Below, in pieces: positions 20,630 to 29,855 of a stretch of 64,000 nt of DNA. The position numbers were made by a program, and so were the translations under genes. The stretch lies in the NCBI RefSeq assembly GCF_014653785.1, contig NZ_BNAS01000002.1, positions 283,924 through 347,923 on the forward strand. Reading direction: 5' to 3'. The notes beneath the pieces were generated by a model. It searched no databases, was not told the origin of the DNA, and was given only the letters and a program-made list of their open reading frames with translations. Source of the stretch: Promicromonospora soli (GTDB taxonomy: Bacteria > Actinomycetota > Actinomycetes > Actinomycetales > Cellulomonadaceae). The stretch's first letter is position 1; each line of letters starts with the position of its first letter.

Positions 20630-20752
20630 CCGAAGTAGAACTGTGGCGAGATAGAACCCTGGCGACGTAGAACTACAGCATCCCGCCGCGGTTCTATCTC
20701 GCCAGGGTTCTATCGCGCCAGGGTTCTATCGCGCCACAGTTCTACTTCGGCA
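20630..20752. terminator. Long repetitive palindrome, probable bidirectional terminator
   Basis: The 5' half (from 20630) and the 3' half (ending 20752) pair over about 40 bases with few mismatches. The arms are built from repeated units containing TAGAAC and TGGCG about 17 bp apart. It lies between the convergent acs and flavin reductase genes. Confidence 0.7.
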
Positions 20753-20757
20753 GAGGG

Positions 20758-21285
20758 CTATCGCTGTTCCTCGGGCGCGCCGGCCGCACCGAGCTGATGG
20801 AACGCCCGGTCGAAGTGCACCAGCGCACGCCCCTGGTCGGACCTGGCGGAGTGCACCCGGACGACCCGCCCGACGAGCAGCACGTGGTCGCCGGCCTCGA
20901 TCTCCTCCCAGGTCTCGCACTCGAGGATGTGGCGCGCGTCCTCGGGGAGGACGGGAATACCGCCCAGGCCGGGGCGGACCGCGAGGCCGGCGAACTTGTC
21001 CGGGGCCTTGGAGGCGAAGAGGGTCGCCACCTTCTCACGGTCGTGCGGCAGCACGTGCACGGCGAACCGCCGAGCCTCGCGCAGCGGCGCGAGCGTCCGG
21101 CTGGACGTCCCGACGCCGACGGCGACCAGCGGCGGCTCGAGGCTCACGCTCATCACCGCGGTGGTCGTCAGCCCGGCGGGGACGCCGTCCGCCGCCGTCG
21201 TGACCACGCAAACCCCGCTCGCCAGCCCGGCCATCGCGTCCCGGAAGCCGTCGGTGACGGAATCGCGAGGCGATGTTGATGACAT
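20758..21285 (-). CDS. Flavin reductase family protein (HpaC/RutF-like)
   Basis: A 175-residue split-barrel FMN-binding protein: GLASGVCVVTTAADGVPAGL near the start, SLEPPLVAVGV, FAVHVL and ETWEEIEAGDHVLLVGRV. This family supplies reduced flavin to two-component monooxygenases or itself reduces flavins with NADH. The second ATG (21285) is best spaced from GGAG; the first at 21291 is only two bases from it. A perfect palindrome (21273-21291) covers this start and probably gives repression. The divergent XRE-cupin gene suggests common control with the catabolic operon beyond it. Confidence 0.85.
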   Translation of the reverse strand: MSSTSPRDSVTDGFRDAMAGLASGVCVVTTAADGVPAGLTTTAVMSVSLEPPLVAVGVGTSSRTLAPLREARRFAVHVLPHDREKVATLFASKAPDKFAGLAVRPGLGGIPVLPEDARHILECETWEEIEAGDHVLLVGRVVRVHSARSDQGRALVHFDRAFHQLGAAGAPEEQR

Positions 21286-21291
21286 CAACAT
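21273..21291. promoter_or_regulatory. Palindromic operator over the flavin reductase start
   Basis: A perfect palindrome ATGTTGAT-GAC-ATCAACAT lies over the first codons. A related site is found at 29856-29878 in front of the catabolic operon. The neighbouring XRE-cupin regulator is the obvious candidate ligand. Confidence 0.6.
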
Positions 21292-21422
21292 ATCTCCATC
21301 TTCGGTGCTCGATGTTTCGCCGGGATCACCCCCGCGCGCGGGTTCTGTTACGGGTACCGCGACGGCGGCAAAACCCCCGGTGGCACCCCCGTCCGGACGC
21401 CGCGTTCCCCTAACATCGAGGA

Positions 21423-22022
21423 ATGGACGCGCTCATCGACGAGGACACCGACCCCCTCGGTCGCTCGGTCGCCCGCCTCGGGCGGAAGATTCGCGCGCTG
21501 CGGCGCGACCAGGGCCTGACCCTCGTCCAGCTCGCCGAGGCGACCGGGCTCTCGCACTCGTTCCTGAGCCAGGTCGAGCGGGGCCGGGCACGACTCAGCA
21601 TGTCGTCGTTGTTCCGCGTCGCGACCACGCTGGGCACCACCCAACAGATCCTGCTCACCGAGGGCACCGCGCCCGCCGCCGGCGGCACGCCGGTGGTGCG
21701 CCGTACCGACGACGCGTCGGCGGCTTCGCCGGGCGGCGGCACGGTTCGCGCCCTCGCGCCGGCCGGCGACCGCCCGTTCGACCCGATGGAGTTCACAGGC
21801 ACGTCGCGCGAACCGGGCCCGTACTGGGCGCACGACGAGGACGAGTTCGTCTACGTCGTGGAGGGTGACGCGCTGCTCGACCTCGACGGCACCCTGGAGC
21901 GCATCGGTCCAGGCGACTCCGCCTTCTACCGCGCCGGGACCCGCCATCGCTGGTCGAGCGCCGACGGAGGCCCCTACCGCCTGCTGGTCGTCAAGCAACG
22001 ACTCGCGCGAGACGCCGGCTGA
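21423..22022 (+). CDS. XRE-family regulator with cupin sensor domain
   Basis: A 199-residue regulator. Residues ~18-75 form the helix-turn-helix (RRDQGLTLVQLAEATGLSHS, then FLSQVERGRARLS). Residues ~125-190 form a cupin barrel (EDEFVYVVEGDALLDLDG, GDSAFYRAGTRHRW) expected to bind a small effector. It is divergent from the flavin reductase gene. Its last 32 bases overlap the 3' end of the convergent amidohydrolase gene. It probably controls the flanking catabolic genes through the ATGTTGAT-type palindromes. Confidence 0.85.
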   Translation: MDALIDEDTDPLGRSVARLGRKIRALRRDQGLTLVQLAEATGLSHSFLSQVERGRARLSMSSLFRVATTLGTTQQILLTEGTAPAAGGTPVVRRTDDASAASPGGGTVRALAPAGDRPFDPMEFTGTSREPGPYWAHDEDEFVYVVEGDALLDLDGTLERIGPGDSAFYRAGTRHRWSSADGGPYRLLVVKQRLARDAG

Positions 22023-23388
22023 GCCCGCGGGCGACCTCGCGCTCGTCGGCCGCTACGAGGCGGCCGTCGCGCACGACGACGCGACCGCCGACGACCACAT
22101 GGCGCGGCCGGCGGCCCGGCGAGGCCCACAACAGGCCCGCGACCGGGTCCGCCACCCCTGCGTCGGCGACCCCGCCGACGTCCCAGACGCACAGGTCCGC
22201 CGCCGAGCCTGGCTGGAGCCTGCCGAGCTCGGGCCTGCCGAGCCCGTCCGCAGAACCGGCGGTCGCGGCGTCGAGGAGCTCGCGCGCCGTGAGCTGGCGG
22301 CCGACGAGCGAAGAGACCTGCATGGCCAGCCGGGCGTCGGCGAGCAGGTGGCCGGCGTCGTTCGACCCTCCGCCGCTCGTGCCCAGGCCCACCACGACGC
22401 CCTCGGCGAGGAGCCGCGCCACCGGCGCGACGCCCCAGCCCATGGGGACGTCGCACCCGGGCGCATGCGTAGCGTGCGCGCCCGACGCCGCCACACGCGC
22501 GATCTCCTCGTCCGTGACGTCGCACAGGTGCGCGACCGTGACGTCGGGGGCGAGCCAGCCCCACTCGTCCAGCAGGTCCAGGGGGCGCCGGCCGTAGCGC
22601 TCGCGCGCCGCGGCGACGTCGACCTGCTCGTTGGCCTGGGTGCGGCGCCGCAGCCCGCGGCGCGCCGCCACCTCCCCCAGCAACCGGAAGGTCGCCTCGC
22701 CGTCGCTGTGCACCCCCGCCGGGCCGACGGCGACCTGCACGCCGCCGTCGGGCCGCACCCCGCCGGGCACGTCGCCGACCAGCTCCGCCGCGATGGCGTC
22801 GGCGCTCAGCGCCGCCGTCTCGGGGTCGTCCCCCGCGGTGCCGCGGACGACGACGAGGCGCGCCCCGAGCTCGTCTGCCGCGCCGGCGGCCGCCCGAGCG
22901 AGGTCGACCGTCTCCGCGGGGCCGAGCGAGACCGGCCAGGTCAGGTGGTGGTCCGCGACGGTGGTGACCCCGCTGAGCAGCGCCTCGGCGAGCCCGGCCC
23001 GGGCCGCGACACCGACCAGCTCGGCGTCCACCGAGGCGCGCCCGTACGCGGCGGCCATCAGTGCGAGCCACCGGCTCATGGGGACCCCACGGGTGCCGGG
23101 CAGCGTCCGGAACGCCGTCTGGAGCAGGTGGTGGTGCGCGTTCACCAGTCCCGGCGTGACGACGCATCCCGTCGCGTCGAGCTCCGGAACCCCCACTCCG
23201 CCGAGCGCAGCGGGTGCAGCCGCCGCCGCTCCGACGCTCACCACCCGCCCGTCGCCGCCGACGACGACGTCACCACCCGGCTCGTCCTCGCCCGCACCTG
23301 GCCCGGTCCGCACAGCGAGCGCGCCGCGGACGACCAGCAGCGGCGCCGTTCCGTCGACCTCGGGCATGTCGGCCTCGGGCGCGCTCAC
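21991..23388 (-). CDS. Amidohydrolase, 8-oxoguanine deaminase/atrazine chlorohydrolase-like, with altered metal site
   Basis: A 465-residue TIM-barrel amidohydrolase. The first metal motif is present (NAHHHLLQ) and so is the strand-6 His (TVAHLCDV). The strand-5 motif, HxxE in 8-oxoguanine and related deaminases, reads QANE, and the strand-8 Asp segment (usually GVDGSASND) reads GTSGGGSND. The enzyme may therefore be inactive or have a different mechanism. It is the last gene of a seven-gene operon, starting with GTGA overlap on the creatininase-like gene. Its substrate would be a heterocyclic amine if active. Confidence 0.8.
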   Translation of the reverse strand: MSAPEADMPEVDGTAPLLVVRGALAVRTGPGAGEDEPGGDVVVGGDGRVVSVGAAAAAPAALGGVGVPELDATGCVVTPGLVNAHHHLLQTAFRTLPGTRGVPMSRWLALMAAAYGRASVDAELVGVAARAGLAEALLSGVTTVADHHLTWPVSLGPAETVDLARAAAGAADELGARLVVVRGTAGDDPETAALSADAIAAELVGDVPGGVRPDGGVQVAVGPAGVHSDGEATFRLLGEVAARRGLRRRTQANEQVDVAAARERYGRRPLDLLDEWGWLAPDVTVAHLCDVTDEEIARVAASGAHATHAPGCDVPMGWGVAPVARLLAEGVVVGLGTSGGGSNDAGHLLADARLAMQVSSLVGRQLTARELLDAATAGSADGLGRPELGRLQPGSAADLCVWDVGGVADAGVADPVAGLLWASPGRRPRHVVVGGRVVVRDGRLVAADEREVARGLSRRLARVVA

Positions 23389-24209
23389 GCCCGGTCCCGC
23401 GCGCCCAGCGCGCCCGCGCCGTCGGCCGGTGTCGTGAACCGGGACGCCTCGACCAGCGTGCGCGCCAGCTGCTCGACCGCGTGCTCGAACAGCTCCTTGC
23501 CCGCCTCGGCGGTCGCGGTCGTCGGGTCGCCGATGTGACCTTCGGGACCGAAGTCGCTCGACAGCCAGCCGAACGACGTAGCGCGGCCGAACCCGATCTG
23601 CTCGTACGCGAGCAGGTCTTCCGGCACGCGACGCTCTGCGAGGTCCATGCGGACCAGCCCGGGGCGAAGGTGCAGCATGAGCGACGTCTCCCCGTGGCCC
23701 CCGTGCACGCCGAGCCCGTGCTCCGCACCCGAGGCAGGAACGCCGCCCTGGTCGCGCGGTGTCGCGACGTGCGCGAAGAACGTGCGCAGCCCGAACCGGC
23801 GGCGCAGCTCACGGTTCGCCACCTGGCCGAGCGCGGAGTTGCCGCCGTGGCCGTTGACGAACAGCAGCCGCGTGATGCCCGACGCCGCCAGCGACCGCCC
23901 GACGTCGATCAGGACCCGCATGAGCGTGTCCCACGACAGCCAGATCGTGCCCGGGAACCCCGCGTGCTCGTCCGACTTGGTGTACGCGAGCGGCTCCAGC
24001 AGCACGACGGAGGCCGCGCCGGAGGCGGCCACCGCCCCGGCCGCCGCTGTCGCCGCCTCCGTCGCGGTCACGAGGTCCGTCGAGACCGGCAGGTGCGGGC
24101 CGTGCTGCTCGACGGCGCCGAGCGGCAGGACCGCCACCGTGTCCGCGGGCAGCGCCTCGATCTCGCGCCATGTCAGGTCCGCGAACCGCGGGACCCGGGC
24201 CGCACCCAT
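23385..24209 (-). CDS. Creatininase-family hydrolase
   Basis: A 274-residue metal-dependent amidase of the creatininase fold. Family features are LPLGAVEQHGPHLPVSTD, the Asp/Glu/His metal segment VNGHGGNS, and GVHGGHGETS. Members open cyclic amides such as creatinine or cleave formamides. The ATG at 24209 overlaps the oxidase stop (TGATG), and its own stop overlaps the next start (GTGA). Context with an FAD oxidase and two amidohydrolases points to ring opening in the breakdown of a nitrogen heterocycle; the actual substrate is unknown. Confidence 0.85.
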   Translation of the reverse strand: MGAARVPRFADLTWREIEALPADTVAVLPLGAVEQHGPHLPVSTDLVTATEAATAAAGAVAASGAASVVLLEPLAYTKSDEHAGFPGTIWLSWDTLMRVLIDVGRSLAASGITRLLFVNGHGGNSALGQVANRELRRRFGLRTFFAHVATPRDQGGVPASGAEHGLGVHGGHGETSLMLHLRPGLVRMDLAERRVPEDLLAYEQIGFGRATSFGWLSSDFGPEGHIGDPTTATAEAGKELFEHAVEQLARTLVEASRFTTPADGAGALGARDRA

Positions 24210-25567
24210 CAGCGCACCCCGATGTTGACGCGGGTGTCCACCGGCGGTGCGTCCACGAGCTTGCCGGGGTTGAGCAGGCGCTTCGGGTCCGTGGTCCGGG
24301 CCACCTCGCGGGCGAGGTCCACGTGCCGGTCCACGTACCACTGGTGCGGCGAGTGCACGCCGAGGCCGAGCGCCTCGAGGCGCGGTATCCCCGCGAGCGC
24401 CTCCTCCTCGGAGACGTAGTCGGCGACGACCATCGCGAGCGGGGCGCTGCCCATGAGCTCCAGATGGAGGTGGACGTCGCCGTCGTAGACCGCCCGGACG
24501 TCGTCCGGGCGCTCCCAGTGCGCGAGCCCGCCGGTCTCCATGTGGAACCACGTGCGGTCGGGATGCGCCTTCTGCAGGAAGTACACGGGGTGGTTGTACG
24601 ACATCGACGACAGCTTGTCCGTCTCCGCGTAGTCGGCGAGGCTCGCGACGACGACGCCGCCCGCGGCCACCACCAGCGCCTCGATCTCCGTCGCGGTCGA
24701 GGCCTCCGCGATGATCCGCAGGCTGTGCTGCGCGGGGTCGAGCGCCACGGCGGCGGGCAGGCTGGGCACCAGAGCGGGCGGGTCGGCGGACGCGAGCCGG
24801 GGCAGGACCGGCAGGTCGAGCAGCGCGCGGTGCACGCCGGCCATCGACGCCCAGTCCTCGAACGCGGCGTAGACCGCTACCCAGTCGCGCGCGGGGTCGG
24901 TGGCGATCTCCAGCTCCACGATCACCCCCGTCACCCCGTACACGTGCACGTAGGGCATGACGTCCGGACCGGAGACGGTGAACGTAGTGCCGCTGCCGTC
25001 CATGGGCGCCACGGTGAGCGAGAGCACGAAGCCGTCGGAGGTGGACCCGTGCTCGACGGTCCCCGTCCCGGCCGACCCGCCGCCGACGAACCCGCCGATC
25101 GTGGACCCCTTGGTGGACGGGTAGATCCAGATGTCCCGGCCTACGGCCCGCGCCGCAGCGTCGATCGCGGTGATCTTCGCCCCGGCGCCCGCTGTCACGG
25201 TGCCCGAGTCGTTCACCCGGATCGTGTCCAGGCCGCGCAGGTCGAGCACGAGACCGCCGTCGAAGGGCGTCGCCTGCCCATAGTTGCCCGTGCCCGACCC
25301 GCGGGGCGTCACGGGGACGTCGTGCTCGTAGGCGATCCGCAGGACCCCGGCGACCTCGGCCGCCGAGCGGGGGCGGACGACGGCGTCGGGCAGGTACCGT
25401 CCGGCGGGCACCTTCTCCTGCAGGATCGGCGACATGCGCGACCAGTCGGAGGAGGTCTTGAGCAGCAGCTCCGGCTCGGTGGAGACGAGCTCCGGCCCGA
25501 ACCGGGCGGCGATCTCCGTCGCGGCCCGCGCGGCCCGCTCGGGGGTGGTCGGCGTGGTGCTGGTCAT
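24209..25567 (-). CDS. FAD-linked oxidase (GlcD/VAO type)
   Basis: A 452-residue flavoenzyme. The PCMH-type FAD domain is seen in VVRPRSAAEVAGVLRIA, VTPRGSGTGNYGQATPFDG and GGGSAGTGTVEHG. The C terminus has the family ending KRLLNPGKL. These enzymes oxidise alpha-hydroxy acids, alcohols or amines. The ATG at 25567 has a strong GAGGAGGAG site. It lies between the binding-protein gene and the creatininase-like gene in one operon, so it probably catalyses an oxidative step on the imported compound. Confidence 0.85.
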   Translation of the reverse strand: MTSTTPTTPERAARAATEIAARFGPELVSTEPELLLKTSSDWSRMSPILQEKVPAGRYLPDAVVRPRSAAEVAGVLRIAYEHDVPVTPRGSGTGNYGQATPFDGGLVLDLRGLDTIRVNDSGTVTAGAGAKITAIDAAARAVGRDIWIYPSTKGSTIGGFVGGGSAGTGTVEHGSTSDGFVLSLTVAPMDGSGTTFTVSGPDVMPYVHVYGVTGVIVELEIATDPARDWVAVYAAFEDWASMAGVHRALLDLPVLPRLASADPPALVPSLPAAVALDPAQHSLRIIAEASTATEIEALVVAAGGVVVASLADYAETDKLSSMSYNHPVYFLQKAHPDRTWFHMETGGLAHWERPDDVRAVYDGDVHLHLELMGSAPLAMVVADYVSEEEALAGIPRLEALGLGVHSPHQWYVDRHVDLAREVARTTDPKRLLNPGKLVDAPPVDTRVNIGVR

Positions 25568-25578
25568 CGGTCTCCTCC

Positions 25579-26784
25579 TCAGCTGCCCATCGAGATCGCG
25601 TCGTCGATGAACTCGTTCGTGTACAGCGACTCGGGGTCGATGTCCGCGGACTCGATCTGGCCGGCGTCCACGAGGATCGGGGCGAAGGTGTCGACGATCT
25701 CCGTCATGCGCTCGGGGTCGAGGCGGCCGAACACCCCGGAGGCCGGGTCGTCCGAGACGATGTCGAGGTCCTTCTGGGCCTGGACGGAGTAGTCGGCCAC
25801 GCCGAGCGAGTAGGTCCATCCGGTCTGGTACTGGTCCACGAGGTCGACGATCAGCTCGTTCGTGGCCTGCGGGTCCTCGAGGTAGTCGATCTGCGCCTGC
25901 TGCATGATCGGCACGAGCTTGGCGAGGCAGTCGGCGTTCTCCTCGACCTTGTCCGCGCGCACCGCGAGCGCCTCCGGGTACACGGAGTAGCCGACGTCGG
26001 CAAGCAGCTGGTACCCGATCGGCTTGCCCCACTGGGGGATCTCGTTCTCGTAGATGTACGGCTCGGCCGTCGCGAAGCCCTGCTGCAGGATGCTCGGGTC
26101 GGAGACGAACCGCTGCGGCGTCCCCTCATAGCTGAGGTCGATCTGCGAGTCGTCGATGATGCCCTGGGAGGCGAGCAGCTGCGGGAACACGTCGCCGGAG
26201 GACACGATGGGGTCCCCCGCGGCGGCGGCCTCCTCGATCGTGGCCGCGCCGTCGTGGCTCTCGGGGTCCCACATGACGATCTGCGGGCTGTTGGTGAGCT
26301 GGGACGCCACGGTGACCACCGGGTTGTCGGCCAGGCCGGCGATCTGCGCGTCGGACGTCACCGCTCCGAGGAGGATCGACTCGTCCAGGTACATGAGCGA
26401 CGGCACCGGCTGGAAGTTGACGTTCGGCCCGCCGGGACGCACCTCGACGTCCACCCCGGTGTCGAAGCCCTGGGCCACGAGGGAGCCGGTGACCGACTTG
26501 GCCTCGGCGTCCACCGTGTGGTCCGACCCGACGAGCGAGTACATCGACCCGTGCTCCGCCTCGGGCTGCCAGTCCTGCTGCATGACGACGGTCGCCGGGC
26601 ACACGCCGGCGAGATCGAGCGGACCGTCCGCCTCCGCCGCCGGTACGTCGAGCTGGGTCGTTCCGCCCGCCTGCTCGTCGGCGCCGCCGCACCCGGTCAG
26701 GGCGACGAGCGGGACGACGGTCAGCGCGGCGAGGGCGAGTCGTCGGGGCCGGGAGAGGGACATCCGGGATCTGGAAAAGGACAT
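25579..26784 (-). CDS. ABC transporter substrate-binding lipoprotein
   Basis: A 401-residue exported lipoprotein with a lipobox LTGC at residues ~29-32 after a basic and hydrophobic signal. The mature part has the NMT1/THI5-like two-domain fold expected for nitrate/taurine/thiamine-precursor transporters (PIGYQLLADVGYSVYPEALAV). It would capture the substrate outside the membrane for the permease and ATPase encoded just upstream. The ligand is not predictable, though the enzymes in the operon suggest a nitrogen heterocycle. Confidence 0.85.
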   Translation of the reverse strand: MSFSRSRMSLSRPRRLALAALTVVPLVALTGCGGADEQAGGTTQLDVPAAEADGPLDLAGVCPATVVMQQDWQPEAEHGSMYSLVGSDHTVDAEAKSVTGSLVAQGFDTGVDVEVRPGGPNVNFQPVPSLMYLDESILLGAVTSDAQIAGLADNPVVTVASQLTNSPQIVMWDPESHDGAATIEEAAAAGDPIVSSGDVFPQLLASQGIIDDSQIDLSYEGTPQRFVSDPSILQQGFATAEPYIYENEIPQWGKPIGYQLLADVGYSVYPEALAVRADKVEENADCLAKLVPIMQQAQIDYLEDPQATNELIVDLVDQYQTGWTYSLGVADYSVQAQKDLDIVSDDPASGVFGRLDPERMTEIVDTFAPILVDAGQIESADIDPESLYTNEFIDDAISMGS

Positions 26785-26856
26785 GAGGACTCCAAGGTGT
26801 GGCTGGGGGTGGGGTTCAGGGGTGGTCAGGGTGCGCCGCGCCAGGCGGCGCCGTGG

Positions 26857-27699
26857 TCAGGGTGTGCCGCGGCCGTACCAGCGGCCGATGACCGCCCGGT
26901 CCAGCGCCGCGAAGACGGAGAACATCGCTACCCCGAACAGGGCGGTGAGGATGATGGCCATGAACAGGGCGTCCATGTTGAGCCGCAGCGTGTAGATGCG
27001 CAGCAGGCCGCCGACCCCAGGCAGGCCCTGCTGGAAGAAGAAGTCGCCGACTATCGCCCCGATGACGCTCAGGCCGGCCGCGTTGCGCAGGCCCGTGAAG
27101 ATCGACGGGAGCGCCGCCGGGAACTGGAGCTTGAAGAGCCGTTGCGCGCGGGTGGCCCGGCTCAGCGTGAACAGGTCGTGCGCCGCGGGCCGGGCGGACT
27201 GGAGCCCGAACAGCGTGTTCGCGATCATCGGGAACAGGGCGATGATCACGCACACCACGATGCGGGCGCCGAACCCGTAGCCCATCCAGATCCCGATGAG
27301 CGGCGTGAGGGCGAGGATCGGGATGGTCTGCAGGATCACCGCGTACGGGTAGAGGACCTTTTCGGCCCAGCCCGACTGCGCCATGACCACGGCGTACCCG
27401 ATGCCGAGGGCGACGGCGATCGCCAGGCCGGAAAGGGCCACGCCGACGGTCTGCCCCAGCGCGTCGAGCATGGGCGCCATGACGTTCGGGTTGCCGAGCG
27501 TGGTGCCGAGGACCTGGTGCAGCGGGGGTAGCAGGAAGCGGCGTTCGGGGCTGAGGACGACGTAGGTGACGAGGTACCAGACGGCGACGATGCCCGCGAC
27601 GGCCGCGAGGAGCGGACCGACCTTGGCGCCGGCCGCGACCAGCCGGCGTCGGGCGCCGGTGCCGTTCTGGGGGCGTCCGTTCAGGTCGGCGGCGCTCAC
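26857..27699 (-). CDS. ABC transporter permease (SsuC/TauC type)
   Basis: A 280-residue membrane protein with about six transmembrane segments. Its EAA-type loop region is near residues 185-205 (SRATRAQRLFKLQFPAALPS). It starts with GTGA-like overlap on the ATPase gene and is followed by the binding-protein gene 72 bases on. Together the three form one importer. Confidence 0.88.
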   Translation of the reverse strand: MSAADLNGRPQNGTGARRRLVAAGAKVGPLLAAVAGIVAVWYLVTYVVLSPERRFLLPPLHQVLGTTLGNPNVMAPMLDALGQTVGVALSGLAIAVALGIGYAVVMAQSGWAEKVLYPYAVILQTIPILALTPLIGIWMGYGFGARIVVCVIIALFPMIANTLFGLQSARPAAHDLFTLSRATRAQRLFKLQFPAALPSIFTGLRNAAGLSVIGAIVGDFFFQQGLPGVGGLLRIYTLRLNMDALFMAIILTALFGVAMFSVFAALDRAVIGRWYGRGTP

Positions 27700-28475
27700 G
27701 AGTGCTCCCCGAGCGCCGCGGAGACCTCGCCGGTGAGCGCCGCGAACTCGGGCTCGTAGCGGAGCTCGGGCGGGCGCGGGTAGGACCAGGGGACGGGGAT
27801 GTCGGCCACCACCCGGCCTGGGCGTCCGCTCATGACCACCACCCGCGTCGACAGGTAGACCGCCTCGGAGACGGAGTGCGTGATGAACAGCCCGGCGAAG
27901 TTCTTGAGCGCGAAGAGGCTCTGCAGCTCGGTCTGCATCCGCAGCCGGGTGATCTCGTCGAGCGCCCCGAACGGCTCGTCGAACAGCGCGAGGTCCGGCT
28001 CCGCGACGAGCGCGCGGGCGATCGAGACCCGCATCCGCATGCCGCCGGAGAGCTGCCGGGGGTGCTGCTTCTCGAAGCCGGACAGGCCCACGAGGTCGAG
28101 CGCCTCCTGCGCGCGCCGGCGTCGGTCAGCCTTCGGCGCGCCGCGCAGCTCGCCGACGAGCTCGACGTTCCGCAACGCGCTGCGCCACTCCAGGAGGGTC
28201 GCCTCCTGGAACACGTAGGAGGTCGAGGTGGCGTTCACCTCGATGCCTCCGCCGGTCACCTCGTCGAGCCCCGAGGCGAGGCGTAGCAGGGTCGACTTGC
28301 CGCACCCGGACGGGCCGACGACGGAGACGAACTCGCCGGCCGCCACAGAGAGGCTCACCCGCTCGAGCGCGACCGTGCCGGTGGGGAATGCCTTCGTCAC
28401 GTCGTCGAGCACGAGCGTGCGCGTCATGGACTTCGGTCGTGGGGTCGTCGTGCTCACTGTGCTCACCGGTGTCAC
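27696..28475 (-). CDS. ABC transporter ATP-binding protein (SsuB/TauB type)
   Basis: A 259-residue ATPase. It has Walker A GPSGCGKST, the Q-loop region SYVFQEATLLEW, signature LSGGMRMR, Walker B LALFDEPFGALDE and the switch His in FITHSVSEAV. It overlaps both neighbours by 4 bases. It energises the importer encoded by this operon. An internal ATG at residue 17 could be the real start. Confidence 0.9.
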   Translation of the reverse strand: MTPVSTVSTTTPRPKSMTRTLVLDDVTKAFPTGTVALERVSLSVAAGEFVSVVGPSGCGKSTLLRLASGLDEVTGGGIEVNATSTSYVFQEATLLEWRSALRNVELVGELRGAPKADRRRRAQEALDLVGLSGFEKQHPRQLSGGMRMRVSIARALVAEPDLALFDEPFGALDEITRLRMQTELQSLFALKNFAGLFITHSVSEAVYLSTRVVVMSGRPGRVVADIPVPWSYPRPPELRYEPEFAALTGEVSAALGEHS

Positions 28476-29824
28476 CTCACGAGCTGGTCGGGTTCAGGTA
28501 CTTCCGTGGCGGCCGGCCGGGAGGCCGGCCCGAGGGCGAGGCTGCGGTGCACGCGCGTGTCCGCCACGACGCGGCCGCCGGCGAGGACCACGCGTGCGTG
28601 CTCCCCGCCGGCGAGCACGTCGCCGAGCGGCACGTCGGGCACGAGCACCAGGTCGGCCTGGTCGCCGGCGGACAGGCCCGCCGGCGGCAGGCCGAGCACC
28701 GTCCGCGCCCCCGCGGTCACGGCGTCGAGCGCCTCGCGGGCTGACAGGTGCGCCGCGGTCATGAGCAGCGACGTCGTCTCGAACGGGTCGCCGCTGCCTG
28801 CGGGGTTGAAGGGGTCGCGCATGTTGTCGGCCCCGGCGGCCAAGGGGATCCCGGCGTCCAGCAGGGCGCGGACGGCGGTCAGACCCCGGGGTGCGAGGTG
28901 CGTGGCGTCGCGACCCTGGAGGTAGAGGTTGGTGATCGGCAGCGTCACGACGCCGAGGCCGGCGCGCGCGACCAGCTCGACGACAGGGGCGAGGCGCTCC
29001 GGGGGCAGCGACCCGAGCCGGACGGCGTGGCTCGCGGTCACGCGCTGGGTCAGGCCGCGCGCTATCACCTGCCGGGCGAGCTCCTCGACGTCGAGCGCCC
29101 CGGCGTCCGGCAGGGCCGTCTGCTCGTCGGCGTGCAGGTCCACGGGGAGCCCGGTGCGTTCGGCGACGTCGAGCACCCGCGCGATCTCCGCGCGGGGGTC
29201 GGGGGCGAGGTGCGGGCAGCCGCCCAGCACGTCCACGCCGCGGGCGGCCGCCTCGGCGAAGACCTCCGTCGGTGTGTGCCACCCACCGAGGAGGCAGACC
29301 TGGAGCGTCACGGACCCGGCAAGCTCCTCGCGAAGGCCGAGGAGCGCGTCGAGCATGCGCAGCGGGTCGCCCTCGGCGGGCGCGTCGACGTGGGTGCGGA
29401 TCGTGGTGATGCCCCGAGCGGCGTAGCGCTCGACGGCCATCCTGGCGCGGTGGAGGACGTCGGCGCCGTCGATCTGGGGCGCCAGCCCGCGCCACCGGGC
29501 GACCGCACCCACCAGGTCCTCCCCCGTTCCCGCGGGAGAACGCGCGGCGGTGAGCGCCTTGTCGAGGTGGGCGTGCGGCTCGCACGCGGCGGGCAGCGCG
29601 AGCCAGCCGCTCGCGTCCAGCCACAGGGCCGGGTCGCCGACCAGCGGTAGCGACCCGCTCTCCGCCACGGCGGCGACCCGGCCGCCGGCGATCTCGACGT
29701 CGACGACGTTGCCGTCGACCGTCCGCACACCCAGCAGGGCGGCGACGTGGACTCCCGCGAGCCGCGCGGCGCCGTCGGGCGGACCGACGGCAAGCGGCGC
29801 GGAACTCATGGCATCGTGCTGCAC
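28472..29824 (-). CDS. Amidohydrolase, cytosine deaminase-like
   Basis: A 450-residue amidohydrolase in the CodA/N-isopropylammelide group. All metal-site features are present: EPHAHLDKAL (HxH), DLHADEQ, the later His in ASHAVRL, and the Asp in GADNMRDPFNP. It should deaminate or dechlorinate a ring amine. The GTG at 29824 has GAGGAG a few bases upstream; ATG five codons in is an alternative. It is the first gene of the operon, and a 7-bp inverted repeat (29856-29878) lies 32 bases upstream of it. Confidence 0.88.
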   Translation of the reverse strand: MQHDAMSSAPLAVGPPDGAARLAGVHVAALLGVRTVDGNVVDVEIAGGRVAAVAESGSLPLVGDPALWLDASGWLALPAACEPHAHLDKALTAARSPAGTGEDLVGAVARWRGLAPQIDGADVLHRARMAVERYAARGITTIRTHVDAPAEGDPLRMLDALLGLREELAGSVTLQVCLLGGWHTPTEVFAEAAARGVDVLGGCPHLAPDPRAEIARVLDVAERTGLPVDLHADEQTALPDAGALDVEELARQVIARGLTQRVTASHAVRLGSLPPERLAPVVELVARAGLGVVTLPITNLYLQGRDATHLAPRGLTAVRALLDAGIPLAAGADNMRDPFNPAGSGDPFETTSLLMTAAHLSAREALDAVTAGARTVLGLPPAGLSAGDQADLVLVPDVPLGDVLAGGEHARVVLAGGRVVADTRVHRSLALGPASRPAATEVPEPDQLVR

Positions 29825-29855
29825 ACGTCTCCTCTCAGAGGGCGTCGACCGATGT

